NCBI RefSeq assembly: GCF_900106665.1
Contig: NZ_FNNA01000001.1
Location: 558,001-622,000, forward strand
From: Paracoccus sanguinis
GTDB lineage: Bacteria > Pseudomonadota > Alphaproteobacteria > Rhodobacterales > Rhodobacteraceae
Length of the DNA stretch: 64,000 nucleotides
Direction of reading: 5' to 3'
Part shown: positions 16,798 through 25,646 of the stretch, in pieces
Position numbering within the stretch: the first letter of the stretch is position 1
Layout of the letters: every line of letters starts with the position of its first letter
Notes under the pieces: model-generated
Database searches by the model: none
What the model was told of the DNA's origin: nothing
What the model saw: only the letters and a program-made list of their open reading frames with translations
Position numbers and translations under genes: made by a program

Positions 16798-17700
16798 TCA
16801 GTCGGCCTGCGCCACGCGGACCGGCTGCGGGGGCAGCACGGCGCCGGCGTCGGCGGCCATGGTGGTCTTGGCCTCGGCCATCCAGGCGTCATACTTCTCC
16901 TGGCTGACGGCCTTCACCACGATCGGCATGTAGGCGTGGTTGATGCCGCAGAGCTCCGAGCACTGGCCGAAGTAGATGCCTTCCTTGTCGGCCGAGAACC
17001 ACAGCTGGGCGATCCGGCCCGGCACGGCGTCCTGCTTGACCGCGAAGGCGGGGACCGTCCACGAGTGGATCACGTCGGTCGCCGTCACCTGCATCAGCAC
17101 CGTCTTGCCGACCGGCACCACCACCGCGTTGTCGGTGGCGAGCAGGTATTCGTCCTCGGCGTAGCCGTGGTCGGCGAGTTCCTCGCGCGCCAGCATCAGC
17201 GCGTCGAAGGCGATGGCGTCGTTGGGGTATTCATAGGACCAGTACCACTGGTGCCCGATCGCCTTGATGACGAGATCGGGGTTGGCCGGCATCTCTTGCG
17301 AGCGGAACAGCGCGGGCAGCGAGAAGATGCCGATGGTCAGCAGGATCAGCACGGGGACGAGCGTCCACAGCACCTCGACCGGGGTGTTGTGGGTGAAGCG
17401 CGCGGGCACCGGGTTGGCGCGGCGGTTGAACCGCACGATGCACCAGACGAGCAGGGCGCAGACGAAGATCGTGATCACGGTGATGATCATCAGCACGAAG
17501 TGGTCCAGCCACTGCTGGTCGTGCGCAAGCGGGCTCGACGCCGGCTGGAAGTTCATCCCGCCCGCCAGCGGCTTGCCGATCACCGGCAGGTCCCCCAGCA
17601 CGTCCTGCGCCGCCGCCGTGCCGGCCATCGCGAGTTGCGCAGCGACTGCACCCGCGGCCGTCAGCGCCGCCGTGATCCGGCCCGTTGCCCAGTTTGCCAT
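16798..17700 (-). CDS. ctaC: Cytochrome c oxidase subunit II
   Basis: Electron-entry subunit of aa3 oxidase carrying the CuA centre. The 300 residues begin with a signal peptide ([18 protein letters not shown], cleavage near AAA-QD at about 32), two membrane helices at about 66-90 and 107-130, the aromatic motif [11 protein letters not shown] for electron entry (149-159), and the CuA ligands H212, C247, C251, H255 and M258 in [12 protein letters not shown]. All expected ligands are present. The ATG at 17700 gives [10 protein letters not shown]; upstream in-frame sequence is Arg/Pro-rich. First gene of the cta cluster; the promoter must lie in the 168-bp gap shared with tldD. Confidence 0.97.
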   Translation of the reverse strand: MANWATGRITAALTAAGAVAAQLAMAGTAAAQDVLGDLPVIGKPLAGGMNFQPASSPLAHDQQWLDHFVLMIITVITIFVCALLVWCIVRFNRRANPVPARFTHNTPVEVLWTLVPVLILLTIGIFSLPALFRSQEMPANPDLVIKAIGHQWYWSYEYPNDAIAFDALMLAREELADHGYAEDEYLLATDNAVVVPVGKTVLMQVTATDVIHSWTVPAFAVKQDAVPGRIAQLWFSADKEGIYFGQCSELCGINHAYMPIVVKAVSQEKYDAWMAEAKTTMAADAGAVLPPQPVRVAQAD

Positions 17701-17868
17701 TCTTCGTTTCCCGTTCACTGTCCCTCGCCGCCCGCGCGGCCGCGTCCCCCGCCGCGTCTGCGGCCTCTGGTCGCAGCGCATCGGCAGTCCTGTCACAACC
17801 ATATCTGCTTGCACCCGGCAAGCCTAGCTATCGACTCGGGACGAGAAAACCCTTACCTCCGTCGCCCG

Positions 17869-19287
17869 ATGACCGCGCCCTTCGCCCCCTTCGAGGACCT
17901 GCTCGATCCCGACCGCGCACTTGCCATCCTGCGCGAGGCGGTGGCGGGGGCCGACGACGGCGAGTTGTTCCTCGAACGCGTCCGCGGCGAGGCGCTGGTC
18001 TACGACGACGGGCGGCTGCGCAACGCGGGCTACGACGCGAGCCAGGGGTTCGGCCTGCGCGCCGTGCGGGGCGAGGTCACGGGCTTCGCCCACTCCACCG
18101 AGATTTCGCTGGCCGCGCTGCAGGATGCCGCGGCGACCGCGCGCCTGGCCGTGGGCGCGGGCGGCCATGTGCTGAGCCCGGCGCCCGCCGGCCCCGGCCC
18201 CGCGCTCTACGCCGGGATCGACCCGGTCGAGGGAATCGCCTTCGCCGACCGCGTGGCGCTGCTGCGCGAGATCGACGCCTTCGCCCGCGACCTCGACCCG
18301 CGGGTGGTGCAGGTGTCGGCCTCGATGGCGTCCTCGCTGCAAGAGGTGGCGATCCTGCGCCCCGAGGGCGGGATCGTGACCGACATCCGGCCGATGGCGC
18401 GGCTGAACGTCTCGGTGATCCTCGAATCGAACACCCGGCGCGAGACCGGCACCGCCGGCGGCGGCGGGCGGCACGCGCTCGGGCTGCTGCTTGCGCCCGC
18501 GCATTGGCAGGGGCTGGTGCGCGAGGCGCTGCGGATTGCCGAGGTCAACCTGCGCTCGGTCCCCGCCCCGGCCGGGGTGATGGACGTGGTGCTGGGGCCG
18601 GGCTGGCCGGGCATCCTGCTGCACGAGGCGGTGGGCCACGGGCTTGAGGGGGATTTCAACCGCAAGGGCGCCTCGGCCTTTGCCGGGCTGATGGGCCAGC
18701 GGGTGGCGGCACCTGGCGTGACCGTGGTGGACGACGGCACCCTGCCCGACCGCCGCGGCTCGATCACCGTCGATGACGAGGGCACGCCGCCCCAGCGCAA
18801 CGTGCTGATTGAGGACGGAATCCTCGTCGGCTACCTGCAGGACCGGCAGAACGCCCGGCTGATGGGGGTCGCGCCCACCGGCAACGGCCGGCGCGAAAGC
18901 CACGCCCACGCGCCGATGCCGCGGATGACCAACACCATGATGGAGCCGGGGACCGACGACCCGGCGGCGATCCTGTCGGGCCTCGCGGACGGCATCTACG
19001 CCGTGGGCTTCGGCGGCGGGCAGGTGGACATCACCAACGGCAAGTTCGTGTTCTCCTGCACCGAGGCCTACCGCGTCCGCGGCGGCGAGGTGCAGGAACC
19101 GATTCGCGGCGCCACGCTGATCGGCGACGGGGCCACCGCGCTCAAGCACGTCCGCGCGATCGGCAACGACCTGGCGCTCGACCCCGGGGTCGGCAACTGC
19201 GGCAAGCAGGGCCAGTGGGTGCCGGTCGGCGTGGGCCAGCCGACGCTGCTGATCGGCGGGCTGACCGTGGGCGGCTCGGCGGCCTGA
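17869..19287 (+). CDS. tldD: Metalloprotease TldD
   Basis: 472 residues of the TldD/PmbA (peptidase U62) family. The zinc-binding helix HEAVGHGLEGD places H252, E253 and H257 in an HExxxH motif, as expected for TldD, the catalytic partner of TldE/PmbA. Conserved regions include GFGLRAVRGEVTGFAHS at the N-terminus, GQRVAAPGVTVVDDGTLPD, GGGQVDITNGKFVFSCTEAY and NCGKQGQWVPVGVGQP near the C-terminus. TldD/TldE degrade unstructured peptides and mature certain modified peptides. The ATG at 17869 starts the homologous sequence. Divergent from ctaC; no tldE nearby. Confidence 0.95.
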   Translation: MTAPFAPFEDLLDPDRALAILREAVAGADDGELFLERVRGEALVYDDGRLRNAGYDASQGFGLRAVRGEVTGFAHSTEISLAALQDAAATARLAVGAGGHVLSPAPAGPGPALYAGIDPVEGIAFADRVALLREIDAFARDLDPRVVQVSASMASSLQEVAILRPEGGIVTDIRPMARLNVSVILESNTRRETGTAGGGGRHALGLLLAPAHWQGLVREALRIAEVNLRSVPAPAGVMDVVLGPGWPGILLHEAVGHGLEGDFNRKGASAFAGLMGQRVAAPGVTVVDDGTLPDRRGSITVDDEGTPPQRNVLIEDGILVGYLQDRQNARLMGVAPTGNGRRESHAHAPMPRMTNTMMEPGTDDPAAILSGLADGIYAVGFGGGQVDITNGKFVFSCTEAYRVRGGEVQEPIRGATLIGDGATALKHVRAIGNDLALDPGVGNCGKQGQWVPVGVGQPTLLIGGLTVGGSAA

Positions 19288-19328
19288 CGCGGCGCGCGGG
19301 CGGATTTTTCGCGCCGGGCCGTGTGCCG

Positions 19329-19344
19329 CTAACCATCCGTTAAC
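19329..19344 (+). promoter_or_regulatory. CtrA-like binding site upstream of dprA
   Basis: CTAA, seven bases CCATCCG, TTAAC: one mismatch from the alphaproteobacterial CtrA consensus TTAA-N7-TTAAC. It lies 44-59 bp before the dprA start, a normal promoter position. In Rhodobacter capsulatus, dprA and other DNA-uptake genes used by gene-transfer-agent recipients depend on CtrA, so the placement makes biological sense. Binding itself is inference. Confidence 0.6.
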
Positions 19345-19387
19345 CCTTCCGTGCGATGAGTCCTCGCAGGATGAGGCGAGGCTCGGG

Positions 19388-20893
19388 ATGGTTGTGCGAT
19401 CGGTTTCCTTCGCTCCCCCCCACACCCCACCCACCACGAGGGAAGACGATCTCTCCGTGCTTCGCCTCATCCGCTCGCGCCGGGTCGGACCGGCAACCTT
19501 TCACCGGCTGATCGCCGACCACGGCAGCGCGGCCGCCGCGCTTGCCGCGCTGCCCGACATCGCCGCCGCCGCGGGGATTGAGGGCTACGCCCCCTGCCCA
19601 GAGGGCGTCGCCGCTGCCGAGATCACCGCCGGCCGCCGCCTCGGGGCCGAGCTGATCACCCTCGCTGACCCCCGCTACCCCCCGCTTTTGCGCGAGATTC
19701 CCGACGCCCCTCCCGCGCTCTGGGTGCAGGGCGAGGTCAGCGCGCTCGCCCGCCCGCTGATCGCGGTGGTGGGGGCGCGCAACGCCTCGTCGCTGGGGCT
19801 GCGGATGGCGCGCGGGCTGGCGCTGGCGCTCTCCGAGGCCGGGATCGGCGTCACCGCCGGCCTGGCGCGCGGCGTCGACACCGCCGCGCACGAGGCGAGC
19901 TGCGCTGCCGGCACCATCGCCGTGCTGGCCGGCGGCATCGACCGCATCTACCCGGCCGAGAACCGCGCCCTGGCCGAGCGCATCCGCGCGGCGGGGTGCC
20001 TTGTCACCGAACAGCCCCCGGGGCTCGAGCCGGTGGCGCGGCATTTCCCGACCCGGAACCGGATCGTCTCGGGCCTCTGCACCGGCGTGGTGGTGGTCGA
20101 GGCCGCGCACCGTTCCGGCACCCTAATCACCGCGCGCTGCGCGGCCGAGCAGGGGCGCGAGGTGATGGCCGTCCCCGGCCACCCCCTCGACGCCCGCGCC
20201 GGCGGCTGCAACGCCCTGATCCGCGACGGCGCGACGCTGGTGCGCAGCGCGGCGGATGTGCTGGCGGCGGTGGGGATCGAGGCGGGGGCGGTGGGGGGCG
20301 GGGTTGGCGATGGTGCGGGGGTGGAGGTTGGGGCCGGCGAGGGTCGGGATGCGGAGGCACGGTCCCGTAAGGGCGGCGTTGGGGAAGGACTGTCCCGCGA
20401 GGGCGGCGCTGGGGCGGCACGGTCCCGCTCGTCCCGTCCGTCGTTCCGAGCCGTCGAGTCGGCCGAAGCGACGCCGCCATCGGCCGTGCTTCCACCCACC
20501 GCACGAGGTGCGAGAGTAAAGGACGACACGACGAAGCGCGACCGTCCCGCATCGGGGGGTACGTATGGGAAGCCGAGCGCTGTGGATAGAGACGCGACAG
20601 CACCCGGCGCGACGGCGGATGGGCCCCAGTCACATCGGCGTAGCGCCCCGCCGTCGTTCAACACCGCCTACCCCTCCGCTGCCCGCGGCGGTCCCCGCGA
20701 GATCGGCGAGGACTCAGAAACAACGCTGAAAGAGCGCCTCATCAACCTCCTCGGCCCATCGCCCACCGACGAAGACAGCCTCATCCGCCTGCTCTCCGTC
20801 CCGGCCGCCCGGCTGGCCCCCCTGCTGCTCGAACTCGAGCTGGACGGTCGGCTGGTGCGGATGCCCGGCAGCCGGGTGGCCCTGCTGGACTGA
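19388..20893 (+). CDS. dprA: DNA-processing protein DprA with a long low-complexity linker
   Basis: DprA loads RecA onto incoming single-stranded DNA in transformation and, in Rhodobacter, gene-transfer-agent uptake. Residues about 21-116 form the N-terminal helical part (LRLIRSRRVGPATFHRL), 120-296 the extended Rossmann fold with IAVVGARNASSLGLRMA, GLARGVDTAAHEA, TRNRIVSGL and AHRSGTLITAR, and 446-501 a C-terminal winged-helix domain (KERLINLLG...LIRLLSVPAARLAPLLLELEL). Between them, residues 297-445 are Gly/Ala/Arg/Ser-rich without predicted structure, containing a 10-residue repeat. The total of 501 residues compares with roughly 360-400 for relatives. Downstream, topA, a frequent neighbour, is missing and decayed sequence follows. 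Confidence 0.92.
   Translation: MVVRSVSFAPPHTPPTTREDDLSVLRLIRSRRVGPATFHRLIADHGSAAAALAALPDIAAAAGIEGYAPCPEGVAAAEITAGRRLGAELITLADPRYPPLLREIPDAPPALWVQGEVSALARPLIAVVGARNASSLGLRMARGLALALSEAGIGVTAGLARGVDTAAHEASCAAGTIAVLAGGIDRIYPAENRALAERIRAAGCLVTEQPPGLEPVARHFPTRNRIVSGLCTGVVVVEAAHRSGTLITARCAAEQGREVMAVPGHPLDARAGGCNALIRDGATLVRSAADVLAAVGIEAGAVGGGVGDGAGVEVGAGEGRDAEARSRKGGVGEGLSREGGAGAARSRSSRPSFRAVESAEATPPSAVLPPTARGARVKDDTTKRDRPASGGTYGKPSAVDRDATAPGATADGPQSHRRSAPPSFNTAYPSAARGGPREIGEDSETTLKERLINLLGPSPTDEDSLIRLLSVPAARLAPLLLELELDGRLVRMPGSRVALLD
20356..20428 (+). repeat. 30-bp in-frame tandem repeat inside the dprA linker
   Basis: The string (C/T)GGTCCCG or its variant CTGTCCCG recurs at 20360, 20390 and 20420, exactly 30 bp apart, each followed by (T/C)(A/G)AGGGCGGCG in the first two copies. 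The encoded unit is roughly SR(K/E)GG(V/A)G(E/A)xx. Two full copies and a partial third, all in the dprA frame, so length changes here would keep DprA in frame. Confidence 0.7.
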
Positions 20894-21258
20894 GTCGCGT
20901 TTAAGGGTCTCGCGGTATTGGGTTTGCTAAGCGGTGGCAGCGCAGCGCGATCTGTGCGCTGCACCGACGTCGGAACGGCGACCGGGTCGAGCCGGAAACA
21001 GGCAGCCGGTGCGGAAAGCCGGGTTGCGGGGCGGTGGGAGATAGCCGGTGGACGCGGGCGATAGTCGGGTGACGGTGTGGGGCTATGGAGGCGTTGGTAG
21101 TTGTGCCCCTGCCACGAGCAAAGGCAGGGCATCGATGATGTCGAAGCTGGCGGATAAAGCCGAAGCTGGCCGCCCGCACCATGGCGAAAGCGTTGGAAGC
21201 CATGCACTTGGCCAAAAACCTCGAGAGCGAGCGAACCGCACGCCAAGCGTCACCTTGG
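20894..21258. other. Non-genic, possibly decayed sequence after dprA
   Basis: No complete gene on either strand. On the minus strand some short segments have coding-like composition in different frames, for example a run including LARFLAKCMASNAFAM-like sequence at about 21170-21240 and SFDIIDALPLLVAGA at about 21100-21145. They are separated by frame changes. Together with 21259-21776 this looks like the remains of one or more minus-strand genes. No transposase signature or terminal repeat was recognised. Confidence 0.4.
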
Positions 21259-21467
21259 TCAGGATGGCGCGTGGGATGTCCCGCGCGCCCCCCGCACCAG
21301 CAGCGTGCCGAACAGCACGGCCGCCAGCAGCGACATGACCACGGTCTCGACCAGAAACCTGGCGGCATCCGGCAGTCCGCAGAGCCCGCGACGGCAAGCG
21401 CCGCGACCAGCCGTTGCTGAAGCTCCGCGTGGAGCGCGTCGAAGTGATCTCTGTCAGACCACACCAC
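21259..21467 (-). pseudogene. Frameshifted remnant of a small membrane protein gene
   Basis: From a GTG at 21467 the minus strand reads VWSDRDHFDALHAELQQ and on through RLVAALAVAGSA. A one-base shift near 21375 continues as LPDAARFLVETVVMSLLAAV and then LFGTLLVRGARGTSHAPS with a stop at 21259-21261. The combined product would be a roughly 65-residue protein with one hydrophobic helix. Third codon positions are rich in G and C on both sides of the shift, as in real genes here. A single sequencing error could also explain the break. I do not recognise the family. Confidence 0.35.
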
Positions 21468-21493
21468 AGCCTAATGCCGAAATCTCGTCGGCC

Positions 21494-21776
21494 TCACCTA
21501 TCCAGTTCCCCGCGGGTCCCTTTCAGCGCGCGAATCCGCTCTGGGCCCTCGTCTAAGCCGTGGCGCCGGGGGATCCAGCCCGCGATCGCCGCGGGCAGAT
21601 TCGGCGTGCCGTCGGTCGGGGTATTTTGCCCCGCTCACTCACCGTCTCCGCCAGCCGCGGCGCGATGAAGTCGTGGACACCAACGAAACGCTCGGTTCTA
21701 GGTCAGCTGGGCGCCGTCACCCGACCCGAGCTGGACCAGGTAAGGCACGGCGCCCCGCCCCTACCTCGCAATACCC
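21494..21776 (-). pseudogene. Multi-frame remnant of an unrecognised gene
   Basis: Three consecutive minus-strand segments in different frames look like parts of one protein. About 21776-21698 ends VPYLVQLGSGDGAQLT and a stop; 21693-21614 reads ERFVGVHDFIAPRLAETVSE and onward; 21616-21494 includes NLPAAIAGWIPRRHGLDEGP, then ERIRALKGTRGELDR and a stop. Codon bias in each is like the genome's genes. At least two frame changes are needed, so if this was a gene it is broken. No family recognised; it follows directly after the FliM-like gene. Confidence 0.35.
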
Positions 21777-23189
21777 TCAACCAATCGACACCGACGGCGG
21801 CGCGGCGCTCGGCCACGTTCCGTCGGTCGTGTCACTGTCGCCCATCTCGTCCTGAGCGCTCCAACTCAAGCCGTCCGAGGCACCGACGCCGGGACGAAAC
21901 GGGTCGGGCGCGTCGAGGTCCGGTATCGGCAACTCGGCCGCGAGTACGGTGAACCTGCTGTCCGCCCCGTCAGGACCGCCGCTTCTTCCGGCCCACCCCG
22001 CCTCCGCCGGTTGACCAAGCGTCGCGCTGTAAGCGTCCCCAGTCCCGCCACCCCCGCTATCGGCCGCGCCGCAGCCCACCGCGGACCACCCCACCCCGCC
22101 CTCGTTCTCCGCCCCAAAGGCAGCCGCCGGGCCGCCCGACGAGCCAGCACCCGCCCGGGTGGCCTCGCCTCGCTCGCCACCTCCGGCCCCGACCCCCGCG
22201 CCACCCCCACCCGCTCCCGGCCGCACGTCGCCGTGGCGCAGGCGCAGCGCGTGGTGGCCGCCGAGGGCGCCGAGGCGGCCGCGGAAGACCACCTGACCGG
22301 CGGCGGTCTCGAGCGTGGCCTGCTCGAGCACCCCCGGCGGCAGCGCGATGCGGTCGCCGGGGCCGAGCGCGCGTAACTCGCCGAGCGTGATCTGGCGGCG
22401 GCAGAGCACGCCGGTCAGCTCGATCGGAGCCTGCCGCACGGCCTCGGCCAGGGGGCCGCGGGCGGGGGCCGCCGGCGCGCTCGCCGCCGGCGCGTCCGTG
22501 GCGGGCGCGGGTGCAGAGGCGCGCGGCGGGGCGTGGGGCAGGATGAGCAGCAGCGTCCCGTCGCGCTCGCCAGCGTCGCCCGCGCGCAGCGTGACCGTGA
22601 CGAGGCGGTAGGACGTTTCCTCCAGCATCAGCGCGAGGGGGCGGGGGTCGTCGAGGAAACTCGCGTAGCGGAACCCCGCGACGCCCTCGAACCCCGGCTG
22701 GCCGGCCAGTTCGGCCTCGAGCTCGGCAAGGCAGGCGCTGACGAAATCGGCGCAGATCGCCCCGTCGGTGCGGGTCGGGCGGCGGGCGACGGCGGGGCGG
22801 GCCGAGACGCGCCCCAGCGCCTGCATCTCGATCAGCGAGGTCAGGAGCCCGCTGTCCATGGCCACCGCGCCGAGCCGGTCGCCCGGCCCCTCGACCACCG
22901 AGATCAGCGGCTGCTCGGGCAGCAGCTCAGGGATCTCGGCCAGTTCGGCGTGGCCGGTCGTCACCTTGTCGAAGAACACCGCCAGCCCGTGGATGCGGTC
23001 GGCGGCGCGGGCGATGGCGGCGGCCACGGCGCGGTCCGGCGGGCGCGGCCCCGCGACGATCCGGGGCGGGTCGGCCTCGGGCGCGCTCGCCCCCTTGCCC
23101 CGCACGGCCCGGCGCGCGGCGAGGGCGCGCCGCAGCACCGATCCGCCGGGGGGCTGTCCCGCCGTCAAACTCTGCCCTGCCGCTGCCAT
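21777..23189 (-). CDS. FliM/FliN-type SpoA-domain protein (orphan flagellar switch-like)
   Basis: 470 residues. Residues about 50-220 resemble the middle domain of FliM-like proteins of this order (EIPELLPEQPLISVVEGPG, IEMQALGRVSARPAVARRPT, GFRYASFLDDPRPLALMLEE). Residues 250-318 form a SpoA domain (QAPIELTGVLCRRQITLGEL, RALGPGDRIALPPGVLEQA, GRLGALGGHHALRL) like that of the flagellar C-ring proteins. Residues 320-470 are a Gly/Ala/Asp-rich tail not seen in canonical FliM. No flagellar operon surrounds it. It may be a C-ring component or a paralogue; the true fliM would be elsewhere. The ATG at 23189 is the natural start. Confidence 0.75.
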   Translation of the reverse strand: MAAAGQSLTAGQPPGGSVLRRALAARRAVRGKGASAPEADPPRIVAGPRPPDRAVAAAIARAADRIHGLAVFFDKVTTGHAELAEIPELLPEQPLISVVEGPGDRLGAVAMDSGLLTSLIEMQALGRVSARPAVARRPTRTDGAICADFVSACLAELEAELAGQPGFEGVAGFRYASFLDDPRPLALMLEETSYRLVTVTLRAGDAGERDGTLLLILPHAPPRASAPAPATDAPAASAPAAPARGPLAEAVRQAPIELTGVLCRRQITLGELRALGPGDRIALPPGVLEQATLETAAGQVVFRGRLGALGGHHALRLRHGDVRPGAGGGGAGVGAGGGERGEATRAGAGSSGGPAAAFGAENEGGVGWSAVGCGAADSGGGGTGDAYSATLGQPAEAGWAGRSGGPDGADSRFTVLAAELPIPDLDAPDPFRPGVGASDGLSWSAQDEMGDSDTTDGTWPSAAPPSVSIG

Positions 23190-23277
23190 GCCCTGCCCGA
23201 ATCGCTGAGGTTCCGCGGTCAGACTGACAGGGAAACCTTGCCAAGCGGTTACCGCGGCCCGGACCCGAGGGCAGAGG

Positions 23278-24123
23278 CTAGATCGCCAGCCCGTGCCGCC
23301 CGGCGAGGTCGGTGAAGAACTGCCACGCCACCCGGCCCGAGCGGGCGCCGCGCGTCGCCTGCCACTCGATCGCCTCGGCGCGCAGCACCTCGGGGTCCAC
23401 GGCCAGCCCGTAGGCGGCGCAATAGCCGTCGATCATCGCCAAGAACTCGTCCTGCCCGCAGGGGTGGAACCCGAGCCACAGCCCAAAACGATCCGAGAGC
23501 GACACCTTCTCCTCGACGGCCTCGCCGGGATGGATGGCGCTCGCGCGCTCGTTGTCGATCATCTCGCGCGGCATCAGGTGGCGGCGGTTCGAGGTCGCAT
23601 ACAGCACCACGTTCGGCGGCCGCCCGGCGAGGCCCCCGTCCAGCACCGCCTTGAGCGACTTGTACTGCGCGTCGTCGTGCGAGAACGACAGATCGTCGGC
23701 AAAGAGCAGGAAGCGGCGGTCGGACGCCCCCAGCATCCCGAGCAGCCGGCTGACCGAATCGAGGTCGTCGCGGGCGATCTCGACCAGCACCAAGGGCAAG
23801 CCCTGCGCCACGGCTTCGGCGTGCACCGCCTTGACGAGGCTAGATTTTCCCATCCCCCGCGCGCCCCACAGCAGGGCGTTGTTCGCGGCGTGGCCGCGGG
23901 CAAACTGCAGGGTGTTGGCGAGCAGCGTGTCCCGCGCCCGGTCGATCGCCACGAGCTGGTCGAGCGGCACCCGGTTCACCCGCGCGACCGGCTCGAGCCG
24001 GTCGGGGGCGGTGTGCCAGACATAGGCGTCGGCCTCGGCGAAGCTCGGCGGCGGGGCGGGCGGCGGGGCGAGGCGGTCGAGCGCGTCGGCGATCCGCTCG
24101 AGTGCCGCGGGATCAGTCTTCAT
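23278..24123 (-). CDS. DUF815 AAA+ family ATPase
   Basis: 281 residues. Walker A GARGMGKS at 87-94, Walker B-like [10 protein letters not shown], sensor-like [17 protein letters not shown], and the DUF815-specific [21 protein letters not shown]. The family is widespread in proteobacteria without a settled role. The ATG at 24123 is preferred; a TTG two codons upstream (24129) is possible. The start lies 11 bp inside the end of tatC, indicating translational coupling, although no link to protein export is known. Confidence 0.88.
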   Translation of the reverse strand: MKTDPAALERIADALDRLAPPPAPPPSFAEADAYVWHTAPDRLEPVARVNRVPLDQLVAIDRARDTLLANTLQFARGHAANNALLWGARGMGKSSLVKAVHAEAVAQGLPLVLVEIARDDLDSVSRLLGMLGASDRRFLLFADDLSFSHDDAQYKSLKAVLDGGLAGRPPNVVLYATSNRRHLMPREMIDNERASAIHPGEAVEEKVSLSDRFGLWLGFHPCGQDEFLAMIDGYCAAYGLAVDPEVLRAEAIEWQATRGARSGRVAWQFFTDLAGRHGLAI

Positions 24124-24964
24124 CCTCAACCCACAACCCTTCGGCGCGCAGCTCGGCCTCGCGCTTCTTCTCGATCCGCTTCACGAGCTGGATGGCGACC
24201 TCGTAAAGCCCGTAGATCACCGTGAAGAGCACGATCTGGCTGACCACGTCGGGCGGCGTCACCATCGCGGCAAGGACGAGGATCGTCACCACCGCATAGC
24301 GCCGCATCGCGCCCAGACCGGCCGCGGAGACCAGCCCCGCCTTGCCCATCAGCGTCAGTGCCACGGGCAACTGGAACGACAGACCGAAGGCGAGGATGAA
24401 CTTGGTGGTCAGCGACAGGTATTCGCTGATCGAGCCCTGGAACACGATCCCGGCCATCTTGGGGTCGGCCGGCACCGGCACCTTGGGGTCGTCGGGCAGG
24501 CGCAGCGGCCCGCTCTGGAACCCGAGGAAGAAGTCGAAGGCCCAGGGCAGGATGATGAAATAGGCAAACGACGCGCCCAGCACGAACATGATCGGCGAGG
24601 CGATAAGGAACGGCAGGAACGCCTGCTTTTCGGACCGATAGAGCCCCGGCGCGATGAACCGCCACAGCTGGTAGGCGATCACCGGGAAGGCGAGGATGAA
24701 GCCGCCGAACATGGCGATCTGCATGGCGAGGAAGAAGCCTTCCTGCACCTTGAGCATGATCAGCCCGCACTCCTGCCCGCGCTTGGCCAGCGCGCCGCAG
24801 ATCGGCTGGGTGAGGAAATTGAAGACCGGCTGCCAGATGAAATAGCACAAAATCGCGGCCACGACGAACGCGAGGACCGACCAGATCAGGCGGGTGCGCA
24901 GTTCGGCCAGGTGCTCGATCAGCGGGGCCGAGCTGTCGTCGATCTCGTCGGGGCGTTGGGCCAA
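24113..24964 (-). CDS. tatC: Sec-independent protein translocase subunit TatC
   Basis: Membrane receptor for twin-arginine signal peptides. 283 residues with six hydrophobic segments; the conserved N-terminal [16 protein letters not shown], the [17 protein letters not shown] loop/helix with the functionally important glutamate, and the [19 protein letters not shown] region are all present. The start is TTG at 24964 ([10 protein letters not shown]) with GGAG upstream; no better in-frame ATG exists before the conserved region. Three bases separate it from the tatB stop, in the standard order tatA-tatB-tatC. Confidence 0.96.
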   Translation of the reverse strand: MAQRPDEIDDSSAPLIEHLAELRTRLIWSVLAFVVAAILCYFIWQPVFNFLTQPICGALAKRGQECGLIMLKVQEGFFLAMQIAMFGGFILAFPVIAYQLWRFIAPGLYRSEKQAFLPFLIASPIMFVLGASFAYFIILPWAFDFFLGFQSGPLRLPDDPKVPVPADPKMAGIVFQGSISEYLSLTTKFILAFGLSFQLPVALTLMGKAGLVSAAGLGAMRRYAVVTILVLAAMVTPPDVVSQIVLFTVIYGLYEVAIQLVKRIEKKREAELRAEGLWVEDED

Positions 24965-24967
24965 AGG

Positions 24968-25597
24968 TCAGCTCCGGTCGCTGCGGCGCACGGCGTGAAG
25001 CCGGCGCGCGCCGGGCTGGTGTGCGGGTCCGGGGGCACCCGAGGCGGCCGAGGCGGTCGCCACGGCAGACGGCGCCGGACGGGCATCGGGAGCGGGATCG
25101 GGCAGGCCGAGGCCCAGGCCCGAGACGGTGCTGCCGGGCGCGGCGCTGGCCGGGCGGACGGAGCCGGCTGCGGGGGTCGCGGACGTCGCCGGGCTGACCG
25201 AGGCCGCGGCAGATGCAGAGGCAGCCGAGGTCGAAGTCGTCGCAGCCGGAGCGGCAGGCGGAGGCGCGGCCGGGTCAGGGACCGCCGAGGTGGCGTCGCG
25301 CACCGGCTCGAGCGGGTCCCATTTCTCGAACTTGTCGGCGGCGCGGGTCAGCGCGTCCAGTCCCAGACCGCGCGGCGAGGCCATCTTCTTGAGGTCGGAA
25401 ATCTCGCGTGTCGCCTCGTGGATGCCCGAGGCCTTGGCCGCGTCCTCAATCGCCGACGAGAACTCGCGCGCCATGCCACGGGCGCGGGCCGTGATGCGCC
25501 CGAGCGAGTGGAACATCACCGGCAGGTCCTTGGGACCGATCACGATCAGCGCCACGACGCCGATCAGCAGCAGTTCGGTCCAGCCAACGTCCAACAT
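24968..25597 (-). CDS. tatB: Sec-independent protein translocase subunit TatB
   Basis: 209 residues. The N-terminus MLDVGWTELLLIGVVALIVI, then GPKDLPVMFHSLGR, is the TatB membrane anchor and hinge; an amphipathic helix (ITARARGMAREFSSAIEDAA) follows. The remainder is a long Ala/Pro/Ser-rich tail, longer than in E. coli TatB, which is common in this order. TatB forms the signal-peptide-binding complex with TatC. It is 49 bp downstream of tatA. Confidence 0.95.
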   Translation of the reverse strand: MLDVGWTELLLIGVVALIVIGPKDLPVMFHSLGRITARARGMAREFSSAIEDAAKASGIHEATREISDLKKMASPRGLGLDALTRAADKFEKWDPLEPVRDATSAVPDPAAPPPAAPAATTSTSAASASAAASVSPATSATPAAGSVRPASAAPGSTVSGLGLGLPDPAPDARPAPSAVATASAASGAPGPAHQPGARRLHAVRRSDRS

Positions 25598-25646
25598 GAT
25601 GCGAACCCAGCCCCGGTCGGCGCGGCCGACCCGCTTTTGCGTGCAG

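Noticed and set aside
20894..21776. Insertion sequence remnant
   Set aside because: No transposase motif (DDE or HUH), terminal inverted repeats or target duplications could be found, so I treat it as decayed ordinary genes.
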